A DNA stretch of 54,208 nucleotides from an uncultured Clostridium sp. (GTDB lineage Bacteria; Bacillota; Clostridia; Clostridiales; Clostridiaceae). The position numbers and the translations under genes are program-made. Location of the stretch: assembly GCA_900548455.1 (NCBI GenBank), contig URKQ01000025.1:1-54208 (forward strand), read 5' to 3'. The notes beneath the pieces were generated by a model. It saw nothing but the letters and a program-made list of their open reading frames with translations. It had not been told where the DNA came from and did no database searches. Positions 41,885 to 49,696 of the stretch are shown piece by piece (within the stretch, counting starts at the first letter, position 1; every line of letters starts with the position of its first letter).

Positions 41885-41900
41885 GCGTCAAATTTGACGC
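41885..41900. promoter_or_regulatory. 16-bp perfect palindrome before the integrase gene
   Basis: GCGTCAAATTTGACGC, GC-rich at its ends, lies 62 bases before int. It has no T run after it. It may be an operator or binding site controlling int. Confidence 0.4.
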
Positions 41901-41962
41901 ACCCTCTATTGAATAACTTGTACTACTCTTGGAAATAGATTAAAAGAAAGGATGTGGATATT

Positions 41963-43162
41963 ATGGCCAATAATAAACGTGCTAATGGTGAAGGATCTAT
42001 ACGTAAGAAGGTTATCAATGGTAAGACTTACTGGGAAGTAAGAGTATTTGAAGGCTATGATAGTAAAGGAAGAGTTAAAAGAAAGAGCTTATATGCTAAA
42101 ACCCAGGCGGAAGTTATAGAGAAAAAGAAGGATTATGAAAAGAATAAACTTATTATAACCAACACCGACAAAATGACTTTTGGCCAATGGTATTACACAT
42201 ACTTATTTGACTTTAGAAAACAAGACTTAAAGCCTTCTAGCTTTGAAAGATATTACAGCATCTATTTAAAATATATTAAATCTAATCCAAGGTTACATGA
42301 TTGTGATTTAACAAAATTAAAGACTACTACACTTCAAAAATACTACAATACTCTTATTGAAGAAGGTGTAAAACCAAGTACTGTAAATACAGTAAATAGA
42401 TATTTTAAACCTTGTCTTAATGAAGCTGTTAAACAAGACTATATAATAAAAAACCCTTGTTTATATGTATCATTGCCAAAGAACCATTCAGTATTAGAGG
42501 ATGAGGATCCTAATAAAAAAGTAATATGTCTTTCCCTGGAGGAGCAACAACGATTTATAGAGTACATCAAGGGCCATGAAAATGAAGCTCTATTTCTTTT
42601 AGCTCTCGGTACTGGATTAAGAGAAGGAGAATTACTAGGGCTTAAATGGTCCGATATTGATATGAAGGGCCTTAAATTAAAGGTAAGAAGATCTATTAAA
42701 CGAGTACCTGTAATTGATGAAATAACAAATAAAAAGAGAACATATGAAATTGTAGAGCAAACACCTAAGACTAAAAATTCTATAAGAACCGTTCCAGTGC
42801 CATCTAAAATTATTCCAGTACTTAAGAAACATAAGGCACTACAGAACAAAATTAAGCTTGAAAATGGTGACATATGGCTCGATAACAACTATGTATTTTG
42901 TACTGACATAGGAGCTCCAATAGATAGCAAAAAACCATTAAGGCAATTTCAATCTATACTTAAAAAACTTGATATAAAGCCTATGAAATTCCATGCTCTT
43001 AGACATACTTATGCTACTAGACTAATTGAAAAAGGAGCAAAACCAAGTAATGTTATGGAACTTATGGGCCATTCTGATATAGCTACAACATATATCTATG
43101 TTCATGCTACTGAAGAAGGTAAAGAAGAAGAAGTTAAAAAACTAAATTCATTATTTGAATAA
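41963..43162 (+). CDS. int: Tyrosine recombinase integrase
   Basis: 399 aa. Residues 5-50 are an AP2-like arm-site binding domain (GEGSIRKKVINGKTYWEVRV), about 65-165 a SAM-like core-binding domain, and 195-395 the catalytic domain: Arg in GTGLREGELLGLKWSD, H-x-L-R in FHALRHTYATRLIEKGAK, then MELMGHSDIATTYIYVH with the nucleophile Tyr. All catalytic residues are present. The ATG at 41963 is chosen over GTG 41954, which would be 2 bases from the ribosome site AAAGG. It lies 150 bases from attR, as usual for tRNA integrases. Confidence 0.95.
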   Translation: MANNKRANGEGSIRKKVINGKTYWEVRVFEGYDSKGRVKRKSLYAKTQAEVIEKKKDYEKNKLIITNTDKMTFGQWYYTYLFDFRKQDLKPSSFERYYSIYLKYIKSNPRLHDCDLTKLKTTTLQKYYNTLIEEGVKPSTVNTVNRYFKPCLNEAVKQDYIIKNPCLYVSLPKNHSVLEDEDPNKKVICLSLEEQQRFIEYIKGHENEALFLLALGTGLREGELLGLKWSDIDMKGLKLKVRRSIKRVPVIDEITNKKRTYEIVEQTPKTKNSIRTVPVPSKIIPVLKKHKALQNKIKLENGDIWLDNNYVFCTDIGAPIDSKKPLRQFQSILKKLDIKPMKFHALRHTYATRLIEKGAKPSNVMELMGHSDIATTYIYVHATEEGKEEEVKKLNSLFE

Positions 43163-43170
43163 GTATATAT

Positions 43171-43196
43171 TTTTACCCCAACATTTACCCCAACTA
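43171..43196 (+). repeat. 26-bp end repeat, right copy
   Basis: Identical to 31330-31355, with two tandem TTTACCCCAAC units. It overlaps the int terminator and lies just inside attR. Confidence 0.55.
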
Positions 43197-43210
43197 TTGG
43201 GGTAATTTTT
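43185..43210 (+). terminator. Terminator of the integrase gene
   Basis: TTACCCCAA-CTA-TTGGGGTAA followed by TTTTTATTTT, 23 bases after the int stop. Confidence 0.75.
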
Positions 43211-43311
43211 ATTTTACCCTACTTTATTTATTGGTGATTACTCCTCAAAAGCCCTGTAATATCAATATATAACAGTATGATAATAATATAGTGGACAACC
43301 CCCAAATCATT

Positions 43312-43330
43312 CCCGGTCACCGGCACCATA
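43312..43330 (+). repeat. attR core
   Basis: Second copy of the 19-bp tRNA-Leu 3' end repeat (CCCGGTCACCGGCACCATA). It marks the right end of the integrated element; the chromosome resumes beyond it. Confidence 0.9.
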
Positions 43331-43345
43331 TAAGCTAGTATATAG

Positions 43346-43390
43346 CAAAGAAAAGTGTTCTGTTACAACAGAGCACTTTTCTTTTTTATT
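43346..43390 (+). terminator. Original chromosomal terminator of tRNA-Leu(CAA)
   Basis: AAAGAAAAGTGTTCTGTT faces its complement (one G-U pair on the plus strand) and a T run follows. It lies 16 bases past attR, where the tRNA gene would end before integration; it is now cut off from the tRNA by the element. Confidence 0.7.
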
Positions 43391-43631
43391 TAAGATTATA
43401 ACATTCTATACCAATTAAATACCTTTGTGAGGAATTTGATTCTAGCTTTAAAATTCTAGCAATGCAATTAACATCCCCGATTTTCTCATCCCATTTTTCT
43501 ACATTTGGATTTCTATCATCATTATGTAATTTTCCATTTGAAAACTTTTTAAACATTTGTGTTGAAGTGTCAAAATCTCCATTTAAATAAGATATAAATT
43601 TAAAAACTTTCTCCCATCACTGTATTTTCAT
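43386..43631 (-). pseudogene. Degraded small gene next to attR
   Basis: The minus strand reads MKIQ, a TGA stop, then about 77 residues beginning WEKVFKFISYLNGDFDTST and ending YLIGIECYNLK. The sequence looks coding, but the in-frame stop at 43617-43619 cuts the start off. The only later ATG gives 54 aa without a good ribosome site. No family recognised. Confidence 0.4.
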
Positions 43632-43698
43632 AGCATATCTTTTTATTTCGCGAATAACATAAAATATAATTGTTTATATTTTATAGGAGGTTCAATTT

Positions 43699-44802
43699 AT
43701 GAAAAAAGGAGTATCAATTATCCTTTCATTAATTATGTGTTCGGCTCTTTTGGTTGGTTGTGGACAAGGTACAAAGAAAGATTCCGATGGTAATACCTAT
43801 AACACTAAGTTCAAGGAAAAAAGTATGAGCACTGTTGCTGGAACAAAAGTAAAACTTTCCGATGATGAAAAAATTACTTTATGTAAAACTAGCGGATTTG
43901 CATTTGTAAAACCTAAAACCTGGTCAGATGTTACAAATCAAGATTGTCTTGATGGCTATGGAGTAGATCCCGAAGGATACTATATGATGTATATGCCAGA
44001 GGAACAAGTAAAACTCGTAAAAAGTATCGATAAAGATACCATGTCAAAAGAAAAGATTTCAAAAATTAAAGAAACAGCATATAACAGTGAATATTATCTC
44101 TTTGTCATCTATCGGGTAAATGAAGATGATGAAACGACCATTGCTGACGCTGAAGAATTTAAAGCAGATTTCAAAAACAACGAGAAAATAGGAACCGTTG
44201 GTAAAGACACCTTCTATTTTGCTTATAATAACGAAATGCCAAAAAATGGCCTTTCTAGTGATGATGTGAAAAACCTTCAAAAAATGATAGATAGTTTAGA
44301 AGAAGTTAAAAAAAATATTATAATCTTCCCTCCTACTGATCCTATGGATGATTTCAAAGCTTCTATGTCACAATTTAGTACAACGGACTTAAATGGAGAA
44401 AAAGTTACTCAAGATATATTTAAAGATTATGATGTAACTATGGTTAATGTTTGGGCTACATGGTGTAAATACTGTGTATCAGAAATGCCTGAAATTCAAT
44501 CCTTATACGAAGAATTGCCAGACAAAACTAATATTATAACAATTTGCACAGATGGCGATACACAAAAGGACACAGCTAAAGAACTATTAAATAAAACAGG
44601 TGCTAAATTTACCACTATTCTTTCCTGTGATGAGATTGAAAAAAATGTACTAGAATATGTGACTGGTTATCCAACCACCTTCTTTGTAGACAAAAATGGA
44701 AAAGTAGTTGGGAAACTACAAATTGGTACTCCTAGTGATGATGGTAAAAATAAAGAAGCTTATCTAGAATTGCTTAAAAATGCTGTAGATTCTGTAAAAT
44801 AA
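43699..44802 (+). CDS. TlpA-like thioredoxin-fold lipoprotein
   Basis: A 367-aa exported lipoprotein. Seen: a signal peptide with lipobox LVGC (Cys about residue 21), an acidic N-terminal domain of about 180 residues with no recognised family, and a C-terminal TlpA/ResA thioredoxin domain (about 225-365) with active site VWATWCKYCVSEMP and cis-Pro in VTGYPTTFFVDKNG. It would reduce or exchange disulfides outside the membrane. AGGAGG precedes the ATG. It leads an operon with a CXXC membrane peptide and a polyferredoxin membrane protein, which could feed it electrons; that link is inferred. Confidence 0.88.
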   Translation: MKKGVSIILSLIMCSALLVGCGQGTKKDSDGNTYNTKFKEKSMSTVAGTKVKLSDDEKITLCKTSGFAFVKPKTWSDVTNQDCLDGYGVDPEGYYMMYMPEEQVKLVKSIDKDTMSKEKISKIKETAYNSEYYLFVIYRVNEDDETTIADAEEFKADFKNNEKIGTVGKDTFYFAYNNEMPKNGLSSDDVKNLQKMIDSLEEVKKNIIIFPPTDPMDDFKASMSQFSTTDLNGEKVTQDIFKDYDVTMVNVWATWCKYCVSEMPEIQSLYEELPDKTNIITICTDGDTQKDTAKELLNKTGAKFTTILSCDEIEKNVLEYVTGYPTTFFVDKNGKVVGKLQIGTPSDDGKNKEAYLELLKNAVDSVK

Positions 44803-44823
44803 ATACGGAGGTGCTAGTATAAA

Positions 44824-44970
44824 ATGATTAAAAACACCGAAAAAATCATTAGATCTTCAGTTGTTATTTTAGCAGTATCCTTTATTTTAATAGGAATTAT
44901 GAGAGGAGAAAATTCTGAAGTGCTTGAAAAAGCAACTAAAATATGTTTACAGTGCATCGGAATCGGGTAA
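44824..44970 (+). CDS. CD1871A-type CXXC membrane peptide
   Basis: A 48-aa protein: basic N-terminus, one membrane helix (SSVVILAVSFILIGIMRG) and a C-terminal KICLQCIGIG with a C-x-x-C pair. This matches the CD1871A family of clostridia, usually beside a 4Fe-4S membrane protein and a TlpA-like thioredoxin. The CXXC may relay electrons or thiols across the membrane. GGAGGTG lies upstream, and the next gene starts 5 bases after its stop. Too short for usual gene length cut-offs but clearly real. Confidence 0.85.
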   Translation: MIKNTEKIIRSSVVILAVSFILIGIMRGENSEVLEKATKICLQCIGIG

Positions 44971-44975
44971 TTATA

Positions 44976-45863
44976 ATGAAATGTTTTTCAAAAAGAAATT
45001 TTATACAACTTATAGCTACAGCATTAACTAATGGATACATCCTTGGCTATTCGAAAGGTAAAATATATACAGGTAAAACAAAAATGGTATGTGTTCCTGT
45101 ACTAAACTGCTATTCCTGTCCTGGCGCTATAGGCTCATGTCCAATTGGTGCTCTTCAGTCAGTAGTCAGCGGAAGAAGACATATGTTTTCATTTTATATA
45201 TTAGGAATTTTAATGCTCTTTGGTGTTATATTCGGACGTTTAATTTGCGGCTTTTTATGTCCCTTTGGATTTTTTCAGGACTTACTTCACAAAATACCTA
45301 TACCTAAATTAAAAATTTCAAAGAAGATAGATGCACCTTTAAGGTATCTAAAATATTTAATACTTATATTAATGGTACTTCTACTTCCAATGTTTCTAAA
45401 AGATCAATATGGTTCAGGAACACCTTACTTTTGCAAATATATTTGTCCCGAGGGAACTTTAGGCGCCGGTATACCTTTACTACTCAAAAATCCAAGACTT
45501 CGTATGGCCATAGGTACACTATTTAACTGGAAATTAGCAATTCTCATCTTAATTATAATTTTGTCTATAATTATCTATAGACCTTTTTGTAAATACTTGT
45601 GTCCATTGGGTGCTTTTTATGCTCTATTTAATAAATTTAGTTTCTACAAATTAGAACTGAATAAAGATAAATGTACTGGTTGTAAAGCTTGTGAATCAAA
45701 CTGTAAAATGGGTGTAGAAATTACTAAAAATATTAATTCTACTGAGTGTATTCGCTGCGGTGATTGTATTAAAACCTGTAAGTTTAATGCAATTTCTAAA
45801 AAGCAGTTTATATCAAAAAGCACTTCAAGGACTTCATATAAATCAATTAACTCAATTAAATAA
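44976..45863 (+). CDS. Membrane polyferredoxin (NapH/NosR-like 4Fe-4S protein)
   Basis: A 295-aa integral membrane protein with about five helices. Seen: CVPVLNCYSCPGAIGSCPIG near the N-terminus, the membrane Cys motifs CGFLCPFGFFQ, CKYICPEGTLG and CKYLCPLGAFY, and at the C-terminus two ferredoxin motifs, CTGCKACESNCK and CIRCGDCIKTCK. Proteins of this kind carry electrons from cytoplasmic ferredoxin to periplasmic or outer-face acceptors. The start at 44976 (MKCFSKRN) is preferred; an upstream ATG at 44943 would run through the end of the CXXC peptide. Confidence 0.88.
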   Translation: MKCFSKRNFIQLIATALTNGYILGYSKGKIYTGKTKMVCVPVLNCYSCPGAIGSCPIGALQSVVSGRRHMFSFYILGILMLFGVIFGRLICGFLCPFGFFQDLLHKIPIPKLKISKKIDAPLRYLKYLILILMVLLLPMFLKDQYGSGTPYFCKYICPEGTLGAGIPLLLKNPRLRMAIGTLFNWKLAILILIIILSIIIYRPFCKYLCPLGAFYALFNKFSFYKLELNKDKCTGCKACESNCKMGVEITKNINSTECIRCGDCIKTCKFNAISKKQFISKSTSRTSYKSINSIK

Positions 45864-45908
45864 TCAAGCAAAAGAACCCTACACTTAATAGGGTTCTTTT
45901 GCTTGATT
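45862..45908. terminator. Bidirectional terminator
   Basis: AATCAAGCAAAAGAACCCT and its complement form a long perfect stem between the polyferredoxin gene and the DUF1540 gene; A and T runs lie on both sides. Confidence 0.9.
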
Positions 45909-46221
45909 ATTTTTCAAAACTTTGGCAAAGGGTTTCAGAATATATATTAGACTGCCCACTTCCTACTTGAATTGACTCTAAAGTACAAAGTTGATTTTTA
46001 TTATGTATACATTGTTCAGCCTTGCATACTAAACAATCACAAGGACCACTTCCATTAGTATTATTAGTTAAGTCACTATAATTTCTAACATCTAAAAAAG
46101 ATCCACAACAAGTATCGTCTTTATCTTCTGCTCCATATCCTACTATATTAACTCTGTTAGAATAACATACCTGAGAGCAGTTATGCGAACAATTGTCTAC
46201 ACTACATTTAATTCTTTCCAT
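45907..46221 (-). CDS. DUF1540 protein with two Cys-rich repeats
   Basis: 104 aa with two copies of the DUF1540 module: IKCSVDNCSHNCSQVCYSN, later CCGSF, and CDCLVCKAEQCIHNKNQLC with CQSF. Fourteen or so Cys in regular spacing suggest metal (zinc or iron) binding; the family has no known function. The start at 46221 (MERIK) follows AAAGGAG; a longer frame to 46329 only overlaps the rubrerythrin gene. It is 13 bases downstream of the reverse rubrerythrin and probably co-transcribed, which hints at oxidative-stress or metal handling. Confidence 0.85.
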   Translation of the reverse strand: MERIKCSVDNCSHNCSQVCYSNRVNIVGYGAEDKDDTCCGSFLDVRNYSDLTNNTNGSGPCDCLVCKAEQCIHNKNQLCTLESIQVGSGQSNIYSETLCQSFEK

Positions 46222-46234
46222 TTCTACAACTCCT

Positions 46235-46780
46235 TTATTTATTAAAATATCTATCGAGCAAACCTTTAAATGCTCTTCCATGTCTTGCTTCGTCCTTACA
46301 CATTTCATGTACTGTATCATGAATTGCATCTAAATTATTTTGTTTTGCTAGAGTAGCTAATTTTTTCTTACCGTCACATGCACCATATTCTGCTTCAACT
46401 CTAGCAGAAAGATTACTCTTAGTATCTGCCATAACCACTTCTCCTAAAATTTCCGCAAACTTTGATGCATGTTCAGCTTCTTCATAGGCTATTCTTTTAT
46501 ATGCTTCTGCAACTTCAGGATATCCCTCTCTATCAGCTTGACGAGACATTGCTAAATACATCCCAACTTCTGTACATTCTCCTGTGAAATTAGCTCTTAA
46601 CCCTTCTATAATATCTGAACTTATTCCTTCTACTATTCCCACTCTGTGTTCATCTGCCCATGCTAAATCAGAACTCATTTCTTCAAACTTATCAGCTCCA
46701 ACGCCGCATACTGGACAAACCTTTGGTGGCATCTCCCCTTCATGGATATATCCACAAACCTTACAAATCCATTTTTTCAT
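46235..46780 (-). CDS. Reverse rubrerythrin (NADH peroxidase)
   Basis: A 181-aa peroxide-reducing protein with the rubredoxin domain at the N-terminus (CKVCGYIHEG...CPVCGVGADKF, residues 5-33) and the di-iron ferritin-like domain after it (FTGECTEVGMYLAM, AYEEAEHASKF, CKDEARHGRAF), the order opposite to ordinary rubrerythrin. In clostridia this protein reduces hydrogen peroxide with electrons from NADH. AGGAGAGG precedes the ATG. It heads the pair with DUF1540. Confidence 0.93.
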   Translation of the reverse strand: MKKWICKVCGYIHEGEMPPKVCPVCGVGADKFEEMSSDLAWADEHRVGIVEGISSDIIEGLRANFTGECTEVGMYLAMSRQADREGYPEVAEAYKRIAYEEAEHASKFAEILGEVVMADTKSNLSARVEAEYGACDGKKKLATLAKQNNLDAIHDTVHEMCKDEARHGRAFKGLLDRYFNK

Positions 46781-46859
46781 TATCTTCCTCTCCTTATTCT
46801 AATCATTTTTAAATAGTTTTAATTTATTTACTGCTGAATTAATTTAGCTCCTTACATAT

Positions 46860-47069
46860 TTATATAAATTCTAAGGAATTTAAATTTCTTAAACCAGAAA
46901 AAAAGTAATTTATATCACTATAAATTCCATTACCTTCATTTACATCATTTTCTGCACATTGTAAATAAAAGCTATAGGCTTCCTCAAGGCTATTAAAAGA
47001 ATCTTGAATATAGTTCATATTTTCATCATTTAATTTTTCTTCAAATTCTTCCAAAGTTATATTATCCAT
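46860..47069 (-). CDS. Hypothetical acidic protein
   Basis: 69 aa, strongly acidic: NITLEEFEEKLNDENMNYIQ, then SLEEAYSFYLQCAENDVNEG, ending in SDINYFFSGLRNLNSLEFI. Helical, cytosolic, no recognised family. The start at 47069 has AAAGGAG upstream; an in-frame ATG at 47084 lies before that site. It is 30 bases after the next gene on the strand, probably in the same transcript. Confidence 0.6.
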   Translation of the reverse strand: MDNITLEEFEEKLNDENMNYIQDSFNSLEEAYSFYLQCAENDVNEGNGIYSDINYFFSGLRNLNSLEFI

Positions 47070-47099
47070 TTTTTCTCCTTTCATCCTTTCATATTTTTA

Positions 47100-47588
47100 T
47101 TATTTTAAAATTATCAGTTTTTTGTAATACTCTTTTAGCGTTCCATAATATTCACCATCAAAAAATTTATATCTTAAATAATCGTCAAGCCATATTATGG
47201 GTACAGAAAGAAGAAACCATATACCTGCAAAAAGCAAAGAAATTTGCCCCATTATATTAAACTTTAAACCAGAATAATCCCAAACATTTAATCCTAATTT
47301 TATATTAACAATATATCCTGATATAAATTCGATAGCTAAAATAACTAAAGTTCCCATAATACATTGAATCCACATCTTCATATCATGATTTTTTTCATTA
47401 ATTAATCCTATAAGTGCACCACATAAACCACCTACAATTAGCATTGAAACATGGGTTCTATTTCTAAACATCAACTCTAAATTAGTGTATATAAAACCCA
47501 TAACAAAAAATATAAAAATCCAACTTTTAAGTTTTTTCATAACTTTAGAACTAGCTATATTCTGCTTTTCCTTCATAATAAATTGCAC
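47100..47588 (-). CDS. Membrane protein of the CmpB (putative ABC transporter type IV) family
   Basis: 162 aa, four to five membrane helices: SWIFIFFVMGFIYTNLELM, HVSMLIVGGLCGALIGLINE, CIMGTLVILAIEFISGYIV and SLLFAGIWFLLSVPII. The stretch LNVWDYSGLKFNIMGQI with WLDDYLRYKF is characteristic of the PF06541-type proteins, which have no proven function. The start is a GTG at 47588 with GGGAGG 8 bases upstream; an ATG at 47576 would lie too far from the site. Confidence 0.7.
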   Translation of the reverse strand: MQFIMKEKQNIASSKVMKKLKSWIFIFFVMGFIYTNLELMFRNRTHVSMLIVGGLCGALIGLINEKNHDMKMWIQCIMGTLVILAIEFISGYIVNIKLGLNVWDYSGLKFNIMGQISLLFAGIWFLLSVPIIWLDDYLRYKFFDGEYYGTLKEYYKKLIILK

Positions 47589-47658
47589 TATTATCACCTC
47601 CCATACTAATGATTAGTATGGCTTAAAAAAAATCATATATACAAAGTCTTTAATTTAA

Positions 47659-47696
47659 GCAAAAAGAAAAAGCCATGTGATAAAACATAGCTTTCT
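47659..47696 (-). terminator. Terminator of the cardiolipin synthase gene
   Basis: In minus-strand RNA AAGCTATGT pairs with ACATGGCTT (one G-U) around 6 bases and TTTTCTTTTT follows, 20 bases past the cls stop. Confidence 0.7.
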
Positions 47697-47714
47697 TTCA
47701 TAAAATATTTGTTG

Positions 47715-49250
47715 CTATAATAACGGTGAAAAAATTCTTAGAAACATTATTAATATCCTTTTATATAACTTTTCTTTATTACAATCTTCTAAGGTTATTC
47801 TTTGACTTACCTTTAAAATATCTTCAAAATCTTGTTCCAATTCTTTAACTCCCTTAGTCTTATACATAAAAACAGCACATTCGAAAGTTAAATACATACT
47901 TCTAAAGTCAAAGTTAATACTTCCTACAATACCAACATCTCCATCAGCAACTACTGTCTTTGAATGGATAAAGCCAGGAGTATACTCATAAACCTTGACT
48001 CCACTTTCAATTAACTGCCTATAATAAGATCTAGTTATCATATGAACATACCATTTATCTTCTATATGAGGCGTAACAATTTTTACATCCACACCACTTT
48101 TAGCAGCAAGGCATATAGATGTCATAGTTTCATTATCTACAACAAAATAAGGTGTACATATATTGATGTATCTATTTGCTTTATTAATTGCATTTAAATA
48201 TATATTTTCCCCCAAAGTTTCATTATCTAAAGGGGTATCTCCATAAGGCATAACAAATCCGTCTGATAAGTTTCTATTATCCTTACTAGATTTAAAACTT
48301 TCATAATCAACTTCTTCACCACTAATTGCCTTCCAAAAGCTTAAAAACATAAATGTAAAGCTCCAAACGGCATCACCTTTAATCATAATTCCAGAGTCTT
48401 TCCAATATCCAAATCGCTCATATTCATTTATATATTCATCAGCAATATTGGCGCCTCCTGTAAATGCTACATCTCCATCAATAACGGTGATTTTTCTATG
48501 ATCTCGGTTATTGTGCCACATAGATACAACTGGTGTAAGCCTATTAAAAACCCTACACTTTATACCATAGCACTCCAACTCTTTATCATAATTATAAGGA
48601 AGTAAATCTATGCATCCTACATCATCATAAATAACTCTAACATCTACCCCGTCTTTTGCTTTCTCTTTTAGTATATCTAATATTTCACTCCACATTTTAC
48701 CTTCATTTATAATAAAATACTCAATAAAGATATATTTTTCAGCTTTTTTAAGTTCATCTTTCATTTTTTCAAAAAGAGTTTCTCCAGGACTTAAATAAGT
48801 AGATTCAGTATTTTCATAAACTGGATAACCACAGGTATCAAATACATATTTTACTTGATTAGCAACGGACTTGCTGTTATCTCTAACTTTCTTATATACT
48901 TCTTTATCTTGAATTAGAAGGTTGTCCATTGTTTCACTACTGACTAAAAGCTCTTTCTTTTGTTTTTTACTCAAGTGACTATTTCCTAAAAATATATAAA
49001 ATAGTCCTCCAAATATAGGAATAAGCAAAATTGGTATGCAGATAGCTAATTTATACGCTGGATTATAATCTTTATTTATCACTGTAAATACTTCAACCGC
49101 ACTTAGTAACACGCAAAAACTATAAAAGTAAAGAAAATAAGTGTTGAATTTCCATATTGCAATAATTAATATTAAGGCTTGTAAAACCATCAAACTACCA
49201 ACAGTTAAAAGTCTACTATGGAATATTTTCTTAGGTCCATGTTTCTTCAT
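47715..49250 (-). CDS. cls: Cardiolipin synthase
   Basis: A 511-aa membrane enzyme joining two phosphatidylglycerols. Seen: two N-terminal membrane helices (about 18-38 and 42-60, plus a short third), and two phospholipase D motifs H-x-K-x4-D: HRKITVIDGDVAFTGGANIA (about residue 229) and HSKTVVADGDVGIVGSINFD (about 405). The start at 49250 has GAGGGGG 7 bases upstream; an in-frame ATG at 49280 does not. Length matches bacterial ClsA-type enzymes. Confidence 0.93.
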   Translation of the reverse strand: MKKHGPKKIFHSRLLTVGSLMVLQALILIIAIWKFNTYFLYFYSFCVLLSAVEVFTVINKDYNPAYKLAICIPILLIPIFGGLFYIFLGNSHLSKKQKKELLVSSETMDNLLIQDKEVYKKVRDNSKSVANQVKYVFDTCGYPVYENTESTYLSPGETLFEKMKDELKKAEKYIFIEYFIINEGKMWSEILDILKEKAKDGVDVRVIYDDVGCIDLLPYNYDKELECYGIKCRVFNRLTPVVSMWHNNRDHRKITVIDGDVAFTGGANIADEYINEYERFGYWKDSGIMIKGDAVWSFTFMFLSFWKAISGEEVDYESFKSSKDNRNLSDGFVMPYGDTPLDNETLGENIYLNAINKANRYINICTPYFVVDNETMTSICLAAKSGVDVKIVTPHIEDKWYVHMITRSYYRQLIESGVKVYEYTPGFIHSKTVVADGDVGIVGSINFDFRSMYLTFECAVFMYKTKGVKELEQDFEDILKVSQRITLEDCNKEKLYKRILIMFLRIFSPLL

Positions 49251-49696
49251 AATATTCCCCCTCAACGCCATTTCGGTCAATTATAATATATAAGTACAAT
49301 TAACAATTTTTATTGCAACTTATATAAATTCTTATATAATTATATAACATTATTAAATATATTGCTATTAAATTTCCAGTTTAGTTTCATCTTTGTTAAA
49401 AGAATATTAAATTTTGTTACCTCATTATATGGTATAATATAAACTGCAGTTTTGTTAATTCCACACATACATATAAGTTATAATTAGAAATTCCATTTTA
49501 CATTTCATTTAATATTTTCCATTTATCTATTGTGGTAAAATTATAAAGTGTAGATTATTAATTTCACTATAATTATAGATTAATTTGTAAATACTAATTA
49601 TAGTAACAACTCGATTAACTCTTCTGTGACATTGTACTATATTAATAATATTATTAGTGATATAATATTTTCTATCACTAAAAAGGAGGAAATTTA
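49251..49696. other. Divergent intergenic region before ftsH
   Basis: About 446 AT-rich bases. The clear signal is a TGGTATAAT extended -10 at 49430-49438 on the plus strand, giving an ftsH leader of about 250 bases. The leader has no obvious riboswitch fold or ORF with a ribosome site. AAAGGAGG stands 7 bases before ftsH. Confidence 0.5.
49430..49438 (+). promoter_or_regulatory. Extended -10 promoter of ftsH
   Basis: TGGTATAAT matches TG-n-TATAAT exactly. The -35 region is not recognisable, as is common for extended -10 promoters. Confidence 0.5.

Larger units (their letters stand above)
31238..43330. mobile_element. 12.07-kb integrated element in tRNA-Leu(CAA), satellite-like
   Basis: A 19-bp direct repeat of the tRNA 3' end bounds it, and it encodes a tyrosine integrase next to attR. 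The contents follow a phage-like plan: a divergent repressor/Cro switch with operators, an excisionase-like gene, a Prim-Pol/AAA replication protein beside iteron-like repeats, many small ORFs, an element-borne sigma factor and a sigma-region-4-like regulator. No terminase, portal, capsid, tail, lysis, relaxase or secretion gene was found. This suits a phage-inducible-island-like satellite or an integrative plasmid; which helper, if any, moves it is unknown. Confidence 0.85.

Noticed and set aside
42439..42888. A 149-aa open frame opposite the integrase
   Set aside because: Antisense to intact catalytic motifs of the integrase, no ribosome site, Ser/Leu-rich composition of a shadow frame.
31238..43330. 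A complete prophage or an integrative conjugative element
   Set aside because: No terminase, portal, capsid, tail or lysis gene and no relaxase, coupling or secretion protein could be found; the length (12 kb) is also too small for either.
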